Shown here piece after piece: positions 31,850 through 41,383 of a stretch of 64,000 bases of DNA (the stretch's first letter is position 1; every line of letters starts with the position of its first letter). Under the pieces are notes generated by a model. The model worked only from the letters and a program-made list of their open reading frames with translations, was not told the origin of the DNA and did not search any database. The translations under genes were made by a program, and so were the position numbers. The stretch comes from Consotaella aegiceratis (GTDB lineage: Bacteria; Pseudomonadota; Alphaproteobacteria; Rhizobiales; Rhizobiaceae): NCBI RefSeq assembly GCF_036541425.1, contig NZ_JAZHFT010000003.1:186001-250000 (forward strand), in the 5' to 3' direction.

Positions 31850-33826
31850 GTGAAATTCGGCATTTCTCAAAAGCTGGCGTTGCTCATCGGCTTCGCAGCG
31901 CTGATCTGCATCGCCATTTCCAGTCTGCAGCTTTACGGCTTGAAGCAAAGTATCCTCGATCAGCGCAAGGAGCTGATCAGGTCTCAGGTGGAGTCGGGCG
32001 TGGCGATCGCCAACGACTTCCTGGAGCAGGCGCGCGATGGCAGCATCACCGATGACGAGGCCCGCCGCCGCGCCCTGCGCGCGCTGAGCGCGGTCCGCTA
32101 CGGCAACAACGACTACATCTTCGTTCATTCCTATCAGGGCGTCATGCTGGCCAATGCCAACGCGGCGCTGATCGGCAAGAATTTCTGGGACGCCAAGGAC
32201 CCGAACGGCCTGCTCCTGTTCCAGGCGCTCATCAAGGCGGCGCAGCAAGGCGGCGGCTATACACCGTTCCTCTGGGCGCGGGTGCCGGACGAGGCGCCCG
32301 TGCCGAAGCTCGGCTATTCGGCCGCCGTGCCGGAATGGCAGTGGGAGGTGGGCACCGGCGTCTACCTGGACGATCTCGACGAGTTGTTCTGGAACAAAGT
32401 CTACGAGGCCAGCGGAGGACTGCTGGCGCTGCTGGTGGTGCTGTGCGGCTGCGGCTTCATCGTGGCCCGCAGCGTGACGCGGCCCCTGGACCAGATCACC
32501 GGCGTGATGGGGCACCTCGCGGCCGGCGACAAATCCGTCGAGGTACCGCACAAGGGGCGAAGGGACGAGGTCGGCGCCATTGCCGGAGCCGTCGAATCCT
32601 TCAAACAGGCGGCCATCGAGCAGGATCGGCTTGAAGCCGAAGCAAGGGACCTGCGGCAGCATGAGGAGGCCCTTCGCGCCGAGCAGGCCGCAGCGGAGCA
32701 CGAAAAGGCGGAAGAACTGCGCGCTTTCGTCGCCGACATCGAGCAGGGCTTCGAAGGGCTGGCGGCGGGCGATCTGACCGTGCGTATGACGCGTCCCGTG
32801 GCGGCGGAATACGAGGAGATCCGCGGCCGCTTCAACGGCTCGGTCGAGAAGCTGGAGACGGCGCTCGGCGCGGTAGTGGGGGGCATCACCTCGATCCGCT
32901 CCGGCCTCGACGAGATCAACACGGCAACCGGCGATCTTGCGCAGCGCACCGAGCAGCAGGCGGCAAGCCTGGAGGAGACGGCGGCTGCACTCAGCCAGGT
33001 GACGCGCGGCATCAACGAGACGGCCGCCAACGCCGGTCAGGCCCAGACAGCGGCCGAGGCGGCGCGGCGTGGCGCCGAGAAAGGCGGGGCCGTCGTCGGC
33101 CGCGCCGTCGAGGCCATGGCCGAAATCGAAAAGTCGTCGGAGGAGATCGGCAAGATCATCGGGGTGATCGACGAGATCGCCTTCCAGACCAACCTCCTGG
33201 CGCTGAACGCCGGCGTCGAGGCGGCGCGAGCCGGCGAGGCCGGCAAGGGATTCGCGGTGGTCGCCCAGGAGGTTCGCGCGCTGGCGCAACGCTCGGCCGA
33301 GGCCGCCAAAGAGATCAAGGATCTGATCTCGATGTCTTCCGAACAGGTCGGACGCGGCGTCGAACTGGTGACGGCCTCCGGCAAGTCGCTCGAGGAGATC
33401 GTGGCGGAGGTCGCCGCCATGTCGACGGTGGTCGGCCAGATCGCCGCGAGCGCCCGCGAGCAGGCGGGCAATCTGAAGGAGGTTTCGGCCGCCGCGGACC
33501 AGATGGACAAGGTCACGCAGCAGAACGCGGCGATGGTGGAGGAAACCACGGCGGCGGCCCAGTCCTTGGCGAACGAGACCGACAATCTCGCTCGCTTGAT
33601 CGCCCAGTTCCGGACGTCCGCGATCTCGGGGCATGCGGCGCAAGAAGCTCGGACCGCGCGCCGCGGGGCGTCGCCTCGTGCGCCGTCCAACCGCATGTTG
33701 CCCGCGGCCAATGCGTCGGCCAAGCCCATGGCACCGTCGGCACCGCGTCCCAAAATTCAAATGAAGGCCGCCGCCGTCCATGCCCCGGCACCGGCTGCCG
33801 ACGAGGACGATTGGAAGGAATTCTAG
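31850..33826 (+). CDS. Methyl-accepting chemotaxis protein with single Cache domain
   Basis: A 658-residue chemoreceptor. A membrane helix (about residues 6-25), a periplasmic sCache_2-like sensor (about 30-180, with NNDYIFVHSYQGVMLANA and WEVGTGVYLDDLD) and a second membrane helix (about 185-207) are followed by HAMP segments and a cytoplasmic signalling domain. The hairpin tip lies near 437-495 (DEIAFQTNLLALNAG). The protein ends in DDWKEF, an xWxxF tail of the kind that tethers CheR/CheB in other receptors. The GTG at 31850 is chosen for the ribosome-binding site GGAGGTGGA and the membrane helix right after it. Cache_2 sensors often bind small organic acids; the ligand here is unknown. Confidence 0.92.
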   Translation: MKFGISQKLALLIGFAALICIAISSLQLYGLKQSILDQRKELIRSQVESGVAIANDFLEQARDGSITDDEARRRALRALSAVRYGNNDYIFVHSYQGVMLANANAALIGKNFWDAKDPNGLLLFQALIKAAQQGGGYTPFLWARVPDEAPVPKLGYSAAVPEWQWEVGTGVYLDDLDELFWNKVYEASGGLLALLVVLCGCGFIVARSVTRPLDQITGVMGHLAAGDKSVEVPHKGRRDEVGAIAGAVESFKQAAIEQDRLEAEARDLRQHEEALRAEQAAAEHEKAEELRAFVADIEQGFEGLAAGDLTVRMTRPVAAEYEEIRGRFNGSVEKLETALGAVVGGITSIRSGLDEINTATGDLAQRTEQQAASLEETAAALSQVTRGINETAANAGQAQTAAEAARRGAEKGGAVVGRAVEAMAEIEKSSEEIGKIIGVIDEIAFQTNLLALNAGVEAARAGEAGKGFAVVAQEVRALAQRSAEAAKEIKDLISMSSEQVGRGVELVTASGKSLEEIVAEVAAMSTVVGQIAASAREQAGNLKEVSAAADQMDKVTQQNAAMVEETTAAAQSLANETDNLARLIAQFRTSAISGHAAQEARTARRGASPRAPSNRMLPAANASAKPMAPSAPRPKIQMKAAAVHAPAPAADEDDWKEF

Positions 33827-34015
33827 GGATCAGCGGTAGAGCGCTATCGAGAATCGGTCGGCAGGCGATGTCGGCCGTTTTCGCGGAAGCAATAAAGCAA
33901 GTCATTCTGAATATTTTTCGGCTGAAATTATCGGTTTGATTATGTAATAGGCAATAATTGATTAGAATTATTTGATTACAACCTCAGGCAGTGTTCGGTT
34001 CCGTAGGAGGCTGCC
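33827..34015. promoter_or_regulatory. AT-rich promoter region between the two chemoreceptor genes
   Basis: Bases about 33890-33990 are markedly AT-rich, unlike the flanking genes. They contain several -10-like sequences (for example TAGAAT at 33963-33968) and TTGATT at 33936-33941, though their spacing is not ideal. The second receptor is thus probably transcribed from its own promoter. TAGGAGG (34004-34010) is its ribosome-binding site. Confidence 0.45.
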
Positions 34016-35965
34016 TTGAGCTTCAAGAATTTGCGTGCTTCGAAAAAGCTGATGATCGCCTTCATGTCGGTGATCATCGTCGCCGCGATCGCCGACCTCG
34101 TCGTCTATCTCGGCATCGATCGTATCGAACGGACGGCGGGCAGCAACCGCCAAAGCTTCGAACTCGACATCGTCCTCGAGGAAATGCTCGAAGAACTCGT
34201 CGAGCAGCAAAGCGCGGCGCGCGCCTTCATGCTGACGGCGGAAGAGCAGTTCCGGCAGGACTATGAACACGCCAAAAGCGAATTCAGCGAATATGCGGCA
34301 AAGTTCAAGTCCGGGACCGATATACCGGAAGGTGTGACGATCGTCGAACGGCTGGAGGAAGCGGTCGCCGCCTGGCAAAAGAAGGGACCGGAGCATGAGA
34401 TGGCGATGGTCAGCAAACCGCTGATCGACGATCATGACCTGCTCGCTCTCGTCAGCGACCTCAACCTCGACCAGGAGAAGGCGATCCTGGCCGAGCTGAT
34501 GGACAAGGAAGAGGCGATGATCGACCTTCGCGTCGAGCGCGAGCACGCCGTTGCCTTCTCCGCCAAGCTTACGCTGATCGTCAGCTGTATCATCGCCACC
34601 CTGATCTCCACCGCCATGGGATGGATGCTGTCGCGTTTTCTGGCGCGGCCGATCGCCAATATGACCGCGGTCATGATGCGGCTCGCCCATGGCGACAAGA
34701 CGATCGCGGTTCCCTATGAGGATCACACCGACGAGGTCGGCGAAATGGCGGAGGCGCTGGCCACGTTCAAACGCGCCGCGATCGAGCAGGAGCGGCTCGA
34801 GGGCGAGGCCCGGCGTTTGCGCGAGGTGCAGGAGGAAGAGCAAGCGCGCCAGGCCGAGGCCGATCGTGCCAAGGCGGCAGAGCTGCAAGCCTTCGTATCG
34901 GATATCGGGCAGGGCTTCGAGCGGCTGTCCGACGGCGATTTGACCGTCCGCCTGGAGCGTCCGGTGGCCAGTCAGTTCGAGGTCATTCGGAACCAGTTCA
35001 ACGGTTCGGTGGACCGGCTGGCCGGAACGCTCGGCACCGTCGTCAGTTCGATCGGGTCGATCCGCAACGGCTTGGGCGAGATCAACTCGGCCACCAACGA
35101 CCTCGCCCAGCGCACCGAGCAGCAGGCCGCCGGCCTGGAGCAGACCACCGCGGCGCTCGCCGATGTCAGTCGCGCCATCAACGAGACGGCATCGAACGCG
35201 AGCCAGGCTCAGGCTTCGGCAGAGACCGCGCAGAAGAACGCCGAGAAGGGCGGCGAGATCGTCCATCAGGCGGTCGCGGCCATGGCCGCGATCGAACAGA
35301 GCTCGGAGGAGATCGGCAAGATCATCGGCGTGATCGACGAGATCGCCTTCCAGACCAACCTTTTGGCGCTGAATGCCGGCGTCGAGGCCGCGCGGGCCGG
35401 CGAGGCCGGCAAGGGCTTCGCGGTGGTCGCCCAGGAAGTGCGGGCGCTGGCCCAGCGCTCGGCCGAAGCCGCCAAGGAGATCAAGGATCTGATCGCAGCG
35501 TCGAGCGAGCATGTCGAGCAGGGCGTCGGTCTCGTCACGGCTTCGGGCAAGAGCCTGGAGGAGATCGTGGCGCAGGTGGTGGGGATGTCGGGCGTCGTCG
35601 CGCAGATCGCCAAGAGCGCGCATGACCAGGCGGTCAGCCTGAAGGAGGTTTCGGCCGCCGCCGACCAGATGGACAAGGTCACGCAGCAGAACGCGGCGAT
35701 GGTCGAGGAGACGACGGCGGCGGCGCAGTCGCTGGCGCGCGAAACCGATCAGCTCGCCCAACTGATCTCGCAGTTCAAAACGGCGGCCGTGTCCGGTCAT
35801 CAGGCCCAGGCGGCCCGTACGGTGCGGCGCCAGACGGCTGCTCCCGCGGTTCCGGTCAAGCCAGCGGTCGCCAGGCCGGTGGCACGGATGAAGACGATGG
35901 GAACCGGCGGCGCGGCTCTCAAGCCGGCGGCCGCGCCGGCCGAGGATGGCTGGGAAGAGTTCTGA
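34016..35965 (+). CDS. Methyl-accepting chemotaxis protein with helical sensor domain
   Basis: A 649-residue chemoreceptor paralogous to the preceding one in its cytoplasmic half but with an unrelated sensor. A membrane helix (about residues 12-32) is followed by an all-helical periplasmic region (about 35-185) resembling CHASE3/four-helix-bundle sensors. A second membrane helix comes at about 187-207, then HAMP segments and the signalling domain with its tip at about 436-494. It ends in EDGWEEF, again an xWxxF tail. The start is TTG at 34016, supported by TAGGAGG and the membrane helix. The ligand is unknown. Confidence 0.92.
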   Translation: MSFKNLRASKKLMIAFMSVIIVAAIADLVVYLGIDRIERTAGSNRQSFELDIVLEEMLEELVEQQSAARAFMLTAEEQFRQDYEHAKSEFSEYAAKFKSGTDIPEGVTIVERLEEAVAAWQKKGPEHEMAMVSKPLIDDHDLLALVSDLNLDQEKAILAELMDKEEAMIDLRVEREHAVAFSAKLTLIVSCIIATLISTAMGWMLSRFLARPIANMTAVMMRLAHGDKTIAVPYEDHTDEVGEMAEALATFKRAAIEQERLEGEARRLREVQEEEQARQAEADRAKAAELQAFVSDIGQGFERLSDGDLTVRLERPVASQFEVIRNQFNGSVDRLAGTLGTVVSSIGSIRNGLGEINSATNDLAQRTEQQAAGLEQTTAALADVSRAINETASNASQAQASAETAQKNAEKGGEIVHQAVAAMAAIEQSSEEIGKIIGVIDEIAFQTNLLALNAGVEAARAGEAGKGFAVVAQEVRALAQRSAEAAKEIKDLIAASSEHVEQGVGLVTASGKSLEEIVAQVVGMSGVVAQIAKSAHDQAVSLKEVSAAADQMDKVTQQNAAMVEETTAAAQSLARETDQLAQLISQFKTAAVSGHQAQAARTVRRQTAAPAVPVKPAVARPVARMKTMGTGGAALKPAAAPAEDGWEEF

Positions 35966-36044
35966 GCCTGACGCCTCCATAGGCTCGGAACAAGACGGCG
36001 GGCGCCTTCAGCCAGCGTCCATCGGGCTCAAGTCTCCTCGCGCC

Positions 36045-36078
36045 GACCCCGCCGGGCCCGGATGGCTCCGGCGGGGTC
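36045..36078. terminator. Long hairpin between convergent chemoreceptor and adhE genes
   Basis: GACCCCGCCGG (36045-36055) and CCGGCGGGGTC (36068-36078) form a perfect 11-bp GC-rich stem with a 12-base loop. No U-run follows on either strand. Its place between convergent genes suggests a bidirectional terminator or a 3'-end stabiliser. Confidence 0.5.
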
Positions 36079-36204
36079 GATATGCGTCCGGGAGGACGAG
36101 AGATACGGAGCGCCAAGTGACGCGATTGGACCGTCACCGGGCTCCGGCTGTTGGTTTGCCGCATGGTCCCGGATCGGATCCATGCGGCGTCGTGCGGTCG
36201 CCGT

Positions 36205-38868
36205 TCAGGCACGAGCCTTCTTGAGCGGTACCACCTCGTGCTCGGCGGCCGGCTGCACCTCCGGCTCGCGGCCTTCGACATAGGGACGGCCATAGAAGCT
36301 GTCCAACAGCACCTGGCGGATCTCGCCGATCAGCGGATAGCGCGGATTGGCGCCGGTGCACTGATCGTCGAAGGCGTTCTCGGCGATCTGATCGACCTTG
36401 GCGAGGAAATCGGCCTCGGCCACGCCCGCAGCCTGGATCGACGGCGGGATGTCGAGCGCCGCCTTCAACTCGTCCACCCAGGCGACCAGCTTCTCCACCG
36501 ACTGCTGATCGGTCCGCCCGCCGAAGCCCAGGTGCCGGGCGATCTCGGCATAGCGGCACAGCGCCTTCGGCCGGTCGTACTGGCTGAACGTCGCCTGCTT
36601 GGTCGGATTGTCGACCGCGTTGTAGCGGACGACGTTGGACAGGAGCAGCGCGTTGGCGAGGCCGTGCGGCAGGTGGAACTCGGCACCGATCTTGTGCGCC
36701 ATCGAGTGGCAGACGCCGAGGAAGGCGTTGGCGAAGGCGATGCCGGCAAGCGTCGCCGCATTGTGCACCTGCTCGCGTGCCTTGGGGTCCTGCGCGCCCT
36801 TGGCATAGGCCGACGGCAGATACTCCTTGAGCAGCTTGAGCGCCTGCAATGCCTGGCCGTCGGAATACTCGTTCGCCATGATCGAGACGTAGCATTCCAG
36901 CGCATGGGTCACCGCGTCGATGCCGCCATGGGCGGTCAGCGACTTCGGCATGTGCATGACGAGATCGGGATCGATAATCGCCATGTGCGGGGTCAGCTCG
37001 TAGTCGGCGATCGGGTACTTGATGCCGGTCTTCTCGTCGGTGACGACGGCAAACGGCGTGACCTCCGAGCCGGTGCCCGAGGTGGTGGGCACGGCGACGA
37101 ACATCGCCTTGGCGCCGAGCTTGGGGAAGCGGTAGATGCGCTTGCGGATATCCATGAAACGCAGCGCCAGGTCGGCGAACTCCACGTCCGGGTGCTCGTA
37201 CATCACCCACATGATCTTGGCTGCGTCCATCGGCGAGCCGCCGCCCTGGGCGAGGATGACGTCGGGCTCGAAGGCATTGCACATCGCCAGGCCCTTGCGC
37301 ACCACGGCGAGTGTCGGATCGGCGGAGACCTCGAAGAAGACCTCGACCTCGAGCCCCTGCTCCTTGAGGATGCGCACCGACTCGTTCACATGGCCGTTCT
37401 CGAACAGGAAGCGGTCGGTGACGATCAGGCAGCGCCGCTTGCCCTTCAGCTCCTCGAGTGCGAAGGGCAGCGAGCCGCGGCGGAAATAGATTTCCTTGGG
37501 CAGCTTGTGCCAGAGCATGTTCTCGGCGCGCTTGGCGACCATCTTCTTGTTGATCAGATGCTGCGGCCCGACGTTCTCCGAGATCGAGTTGCCGCCCCAC
37601 GAGCCGCAGCCCAGCGTCAGCGAGGGGGCCAGGCGGAAATTGTAGAGATCGCCGATGCCGCCTTGCGAGGCGGGACTGTTGATTAGCACGCGGGCCGTCT
37701 TCATCGCCTCGCCGAACAGCTTGACGCGCTGCGGCTGGAGATCCTGGTCGGTATAGAGCACCGAGGTGTGGCCGATGCCGCCGAGCGCCACCAGATCCGC
37801 CGCCTTGTCGCAGGCGTCGCGGAAGTCCTTGGCGTGATACATGCCGAGCGTCGGCGACAGCTTTTCGTGGGCGAAGACCTCCGCCTCGCCGGTGTCCTCG
37901 ACCTCGGCGATCAGCACCTTGGTGTTCGCCGGAACGGAGATGCCGGCTGCCTTGGCGATGGTCGGCGCCGACTGGCCGACGATCTTGGCGTTGAGCGCGC
38001 CGTTCGGCATGATGACGTCGCGCACCGCGCCGGCCTCGTTGTCCGACAGGATGTAGCCGCCATGGTTGCGGAACCGCTCGCGCACCGTGTCATAGACCGA
38101 ATCGACGACGATCACCGACTGCTCGGAGGCGCAGATGACGCCGTTGTCGAAGGTCTTCGACATCAGGATCGAGGCGACGGCGCGCTTGATGTCGGCGTGC
38201 TCGTCGATCACCGCGGGCGTGTTGCCGGCGCCGACGCCGATCGCGGGCTTGCCGGAGGAATAGGCCGCCTTCACCATGCCGGGGCCGCCGGTCGCCAGGA
38301 TCAGGTTGATGTCCTTGTGGTGCATCAGGGCGTTGGAGAGCTCCACCGACGGCTCGTCGATCCAGCCGATGATGCCTTCGGGCGCGCCCGCCTTGACCGC
38401 CGCCTTCAGGACGAGGCGCGCGGCCTCGCAGGTCGACTTCTTGGCGCGCGGGTGGGGCGAGAAGATGATGCCGTTGCGGGTCTTCAGCGCGATCAGCGCC
38501 TTGAAGATCGCCGTCGAGGTCGGGTTGGTGGTCGGCACGATGGCGCAGATGAGACCGACCGGCTCGGCCAGCGTCATGGTGCCGTATTCCGGCTCCTCTT
38601 CGAGGATGCCGCAGGTCTTCTCGTCCTTGTACTTGTTGTAGATGTACTCGGAGGCGAAATGGTTCTTGGTGACCTTGTCCTCCATGACGCCCATGCCGGT
38701 TTCCTCCGTCGCCATGCGGGCGAGGGGAATGCGGGCGTTGGCGACGGCCAGCGCCGCTTCGCGGAAGATCAGATCCACCTTGTCCTGCGGGAAATCGGCG
38801 AAGATCTGCTGCGCGGCTTTCACCCGCGAGACGAGTTGGTCCAGTTCGGCAGTATTGGTGACGGGCAT
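36205..38868 (-). CDS. adhE: Bifunctional acetaldehyde-CoA/alcohol dehydrogenase
   Basis: An 887-residue fusion that reduces acetyl-CoA to acetaldehyde and then ethanol, regenerating NAD+ during fermentation. The N-terminal aldehyde dehydrogenase half (about 1-440) has the catalytic Cys246 in DNGVICASEQS. The C-terminal iron-dependent alcohol dehydrogenase half (about 450-887) carries ALECYVS and HSMAHKIGAEFHLPHG, which include the iron-binding histidines. Length and residue numbering match Escherichia coli AdhE closely. The ATG has AAGGAGGGACAT in front. AdhE normally assembles into spirosome filaments. It is separate from pfl (8 kb away), but both serve anaerobic pyruvate use. Confidence 0.97.
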   Translation of the reverse strand: MPVTNTAELDQLVSRVKAAQQIFADFPQDKVDLIFREAALAVANARIPLARMATEETGMGVMEDKVTKNHFASEYIYNKYKDEKTCGILEEEPEYGTMTLAEPVGLICAIVPTTNPTSTAIFKALIALKTRNGIIFSPHPRAKKSTCEAARLVLKAAVKAGAPEGIIGWIDEPSVELSNALMHHKDINLILATGGPGMVKAAYSSGKPAIGVGAGNTPAVIDEHADIKRAVASILMSKTFDNGVICASEQSVIVVDSVYDTVRERFRNHGGYILSDNEAGAVRDVIMPNGALNAKIVGQSAPTIAKAAGISVPANTKVLIAEVEDTGEAEVFAHEKLSPTLGMYHAKDFRDACDKAADLVALGGIGHTSVLYTDQDLQPQRVKLFGEAMKTARVLINSPASQGGIGDLYNFRLAPSLTLGCGSWGGNSISENVGPQHLINKKMVAKRAENMLWHKLPKEIYFRRGSLPFALEELKGKRRCLIVTDRFLFENGHVNESVRILKEQGLEVEVFFEVSADPTLAVVRKGLAMCNAFEPDVILAQGGGSPMDAAKIMWVMYEHPDVEFADLALRFMDIRKRIYRFPKLGAKAMFVAVPTTSGTGSEVTPFAVVTDEKTGIKYPIADYELTPHMAIIDPDLVMHMPKSLTAHGGIDAVTHALECYVSIMANEYSDGQALQALKLLKEYLPSAYAKGAQDPKAREQVHNAATLAGIAFANAFLGVCHSMAHKIGAEFHLPHGLANALLLSNVVRYNAVDNPTKQATFSQYDRPKALCRYAEIARHLGFGGRTDQQSVEKLVAWVDELKAALDIPPSIQAAGVAEADFLAKVDQIAENAFDDQCTGANPRYPLIGEIRQVLLDSFYGRPYVEGREPEVQPAAEHEVVPLKKARA

Positions 38869-39150
38869 ATGTCCCTCCTTGGAAGGGTTGATGGATGGTG
38901 GTCGGCAAGGGCTCGTGCCACAGCCGCTAAAGCTCCAGCCCGCTCGGCCGGAGTGCGATGATCAGACGGCGCGTCCAGGACAAGACACGCTTCGCCGGCC
39001 ATCACGAAAACGCTGGCACCAAGACAGGCACCGAAGCCTGTCGACGCATCACTTAAATCCATTTAAATGCCGGAAATCCAGGCGTCAACGTCGAAACGGG
39101 ACGGTGCGTCACACCGCCGCCGTCGCCGCGTCGATCCAGCCTATAGCCGG

Positions 39151-40164
39151 CTATTCCGAAAGGAATTTGGCAAGGCTCGCCGTATCGACGTTGCCGCCGG
39201 AGAGAATCGCGCCGACACGCTGGCCTCGGCAGGACACGACACCCGACAGGACCGCCGCCGCGGCGAGGCAGCCCGTGGGCTCGACCACGATCTTCATCCG
39301 TTCCGCGAAAAACCGCATCGTCTCGACAAGCGCCGAATCGGGGACGGTCACGACGTCGGTGACCAGACGGCGGATCAGCGGGAAGGTGAAAGCGCCCAGA
39401 TGTGTGGTGAGCGCTCCGTCGGCAATCGAACGCGGCACGGGAATATCGACGATCTCGCCCTTCTGGAAGGATTGACGGCCATCGTCGCCGGCTTCCGGCT
39501 CGACGCCGACGACGCGGCATCCGGGCGACAGTTCGGCGGCGGCCAGCGCGCTGCCCGCCAACAGACCGCCACCGCCGAGCGGGACAACCAGAACGTCGAG
39601 CGGTCCGGCTTCTTCGATCAGCTCCGCCGCGGCCGTCCCCTGGCCGGCGATCACATGAGGATGATCGTAGGGCGGGATCAGCGTCAGGCCGCGGTCCTCG
39701 GCCAGCGCGCGACCCAGCGCCTCGCGGTCTTCCTTGTAGCGGTCGAACGTCACTACCTCGGCCCCGTAACCGCGAGTAGCCGCGATCTTCATGGCCGGTG
39801 CGTCGAGCGGCATCAGAATGGTTGCCGACGCGCCTTGCAGCCTGGCGGCCAGCGCGATCGCCTGGGCATGGTTGCCGGACGAATAGGCGACGACACCACG
39901 GCTGCGCTCTTCCGCCGACAGGGCGGCGATGGCGTTGGTGGCACCGCGGAACTTGAAGGCGCCGGCGCGCTGCATGGTCTCCGCCTTGAAGAACAGCGTG
40001 GCCGCCGCGCGCTCGTCGGCGGTCCGCGACCTCAAGACCGGTGTCCTATGGGCGATCCCTTCGATGCGCTTTCGCGCGGCCGCGACATCGGCATAGCTCG
40101 GCAATGTGTCGGGCGAGGCGGGGGACAATGTCATGAGGAAAGAATCCGGCGCAGGAGAGGACAT
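39151..40164 (-). CDS. PLP-dependent threonine/serine dehydratase family protein
   Basis: A 337-residue fold-type II PLP enzyme. The Schiff-base lysine lies in GAFKFRGATNA (about residues 68-78), followed by YSSGNHAQAIALAA, the phosphate-binding glycine loop PLGGGGLLAGSA (about 196-207) and the C-terminal SGGNVD. There is no ACT regulatory domain, so it resembles catabolic threonine dehydratase, serine racemase or hydroxyaspartate dehydratase. Which amino acid it uses cannot be decided. Two starts are possible, 40164 and 40134; neither has a strong ribosome-binding site. It is not obviously in an operon with adhE. Confidence 0.85.
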   Translation of the reverse strand: MSSPAPDSFLMTLSPASPDTLPSYADVAAARKRIEGIAHRTPVLRSRTADERAAATLFFKAETMQRAGAFKFRGATNAIAALSAEERSRGVVAYSSGNHAQAIALAARLQGASATILMPLDAPAMKIAATRGYGAEVVTFDRYKEDREALGRALAEDRGLTLIPPYDHPHVIAGQGTAAAELIEEAGPLDVLVVPLGGGGLLAGSALAAAELSPGCRVVGVEPEAGDDGRQSFQKGEIVDIPVPRSIADGALTTHLGAFTFPLIRRLVTDVVTVPDSALVETMRFFAERMKIVVEPTGCLAAAAVLSGVVSCRGQRVGAILSGGNVDTASLAKFLSE

Positions 40165-40300
40165 TTAGCCATTAAGCGCGCCGGTGTGGTGGTTCAAGGG
40201 CGATGCTTCGTTCCGACGGCTTCGGCCGTCGAGACAGGCAAAACATCTGTCCCGCGACCGGCAACGCCGCGATCCGCAGAAATGCAAACCGCGGGCTGTC

Positions 40301-40329
40301 TTGCTTTTCTCGCCGAATAAAACTATACA
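40301..40329 (+). promoter_or_regulatory. Promoter of the cold-shock gene with long 5' leader
   Basis: TTGCTT (-35, 40301-40306) and TATACA (-10, 40324-40329) are spaced by 17 bases. Transcription would begin near 40336, leaving about 140 bases of untranslated leader before the ATG at 40475. Long leaders of this kind act as RNA thermosensors in cspA genes. This promoter and leader occupy most of the gap at 40165-40474. Confidence 0.6.
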
Positions 40330-40474
40330 TAGCAAGTCGATGGATGGCCAGATGTTGGGCCTTGGCGCCGGTAGGCGCTCTGTTCAAGAAATCTTTCCTG
40401 AAAAGTCGATCTGTATGGGCCCTAAAGTCTAGGGTCTGTTGAAACGCACCTTGTTATCCGAGAAAGGGTTTCCC

Positions 40475-40687
40475 ATGACGACGGGAACCGTAAAATGGTT
40501 TAATTCGCAAAAGGGCTACGGCTTTATTGCACCCGATGATGGCGGCGCCGACGCCTTCGTCCACATCAGCGCTCTGGAGCGCGCTGGCATCAGCGATCTG
40601 CGCGACGGCCAGAAGGTCTCCTACGAACTCGTTGCCGACCGGCGTACCGGCAAGGCTTCGGCCCAGAACATCACGCTGGCGTCCTGA
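40475..40687 (+). CDS. Cold-shock protein, CspA family
   Basis: A 70-residue single-domain RNA chaperone. RNP1 is KGYGFIAP and RNP2 is DAFVHISAL, with the N-terminal TGTVKWFN characteristic of the family. It melts secondary structure in mRNA, aiding translation in the cold or on entry to stationary phase. The ATG at 40475 follows GAGAAAGGG. A consensus-like promoter and long leader precede it, and a hairpin follows the stop. It appears monocistronic. Confidence 0.95.
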   Translation: MTTGTVKWFNSQKGYGFIAPDDGGADAFVHISALERAGISDLRDGQKVSYELVADRRTGKASAQNITLAS

Positions 40688-40694
40688 GTTTCGC

Positions 40695-40715
40695 TTGCAG
40701 CCGCTGAGGCTGCAA
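40695..40715 (+). terminator. Hairpin after the cold-shock gene
   Basis: TTGCAGCC (40695-40702) and GGCTGCAA (40708-40715) form a perfect 8-bp stem with a 5-base loop, seven bases after the stop codon. No U-run follows, so it may protect the mRNA end or terminate only weakly. Confidence 0.5.
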
Positions 40716-40967
40716 CTGCTCCGCACCGGGGCCGGATCGACGACGAATTGTCCCGACGATCCGCGCTTCGGTGCGATGCACTGGCGCCATTCGGCGCCTC
40801 GCCCCGCAGTCCGGGCACCTCTCCATTGTGGAGACGCGGGTCTATGATGAGTGTGCTCGAGTGCCGCTCGAATTTGCGGCCCGCGATGAGCGGGAGGCCC
40901 CCGCCGCCGAGTTTTCCACGCCTCCGCGTGACTCGATCAAGATCTCGGCCGACTGAAAGCTAATCTC

Positions 40968-41204
40968 ATGACCATTTCCACCCGCGCCGCACAGCAAGCC
41001 GCAAATGTCTTCCGGCCGGAATCCGATCGCCACGAGAAGGGCTCCGCCATGGGGCTGATCGCGGCCGATTCCGCCGCGACCCACGAAAAGACCGAGCGCC
41101 TTCGCGCCTTGCGGCTCGCCAAGGAGGCCCAGGCGCCGAGTGAGGAGCCTGTCAAGACCAAGGCGCGTTCGCCGCGCGGCGCGAAAGCGCGGCGCAACGG
41201 CTAA
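40968..41204 (+). CDS. Small basic conserved-type protein of unknown function
   Basis: A 78-residue soluble protein predicted to be mostly helical: ISTRAAQQAANVF, a charged middle, then EKTERLRALRLAKEAQ and a very basic tail (ARSPRGAKARRNG). The composition fits a small nucleic-acid-associated protein. Similar short proteins with an N-terminal STRAAQ-like segment and an RLRALRLAKEA helix are, from memory, common in Hyphomicrobiales, usually unnamed. The ribosome-binding site is weak. It lies between the cold-shock gene and the ABC-F leader. Confidence 0.55.
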   Translation: MTISTRAAQQAANVFRPESDRHEKGSAMGLIAADSAATHEKTERLRALRLAKEAQAPSEEPVKTKARSPRGAKARRNG

Positions 41205-41320
41205 AGCCTTCGCCCGCGGGCAAAACCGTCAATTCGCTCAGACCCGTCGGCTGGCTCGGCTTTCAGTCTCCAGTCTCTCTGATCCTCGTGCGACCCGGCA
41301 CGCCGAAGTATCTCGGTAGC

Positions 41321-41349
41321 TTGATTGCTTCGATGCTTTCGGTTAATCC
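41321..41349 (+). promoter_or_regulatory. Possible promoter of the ABC-F leader transcript
   Basis: TTGATT (41321-41326) is followed after 17 bases by a weak -10 candidate (TAATCC, 41344-41349). This would start transcription about 30 bases before the leader ORF. The -10 match is poor, so the assignment is tentative. Confidence 0.3.
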
Positions 41350-41383
41350 CTGTTCGTCTTCAATTCGGACAGAGGAGGGCCGT

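Noticed and set aside
36151..37686. Plus-strand frame of 511 codons over the 3' half of adhE
   Set aside because: AdhE iron-site motifs lie on the minus strand. The plus frame has no motif and only shadows it.
39050..39070. AT-rich palindrome (ATTTAAAT) downstream of the PLP dehydratase gene
   Set aside because: It is short, at the far end from adhE, and matches no known operator. It is probably chance.
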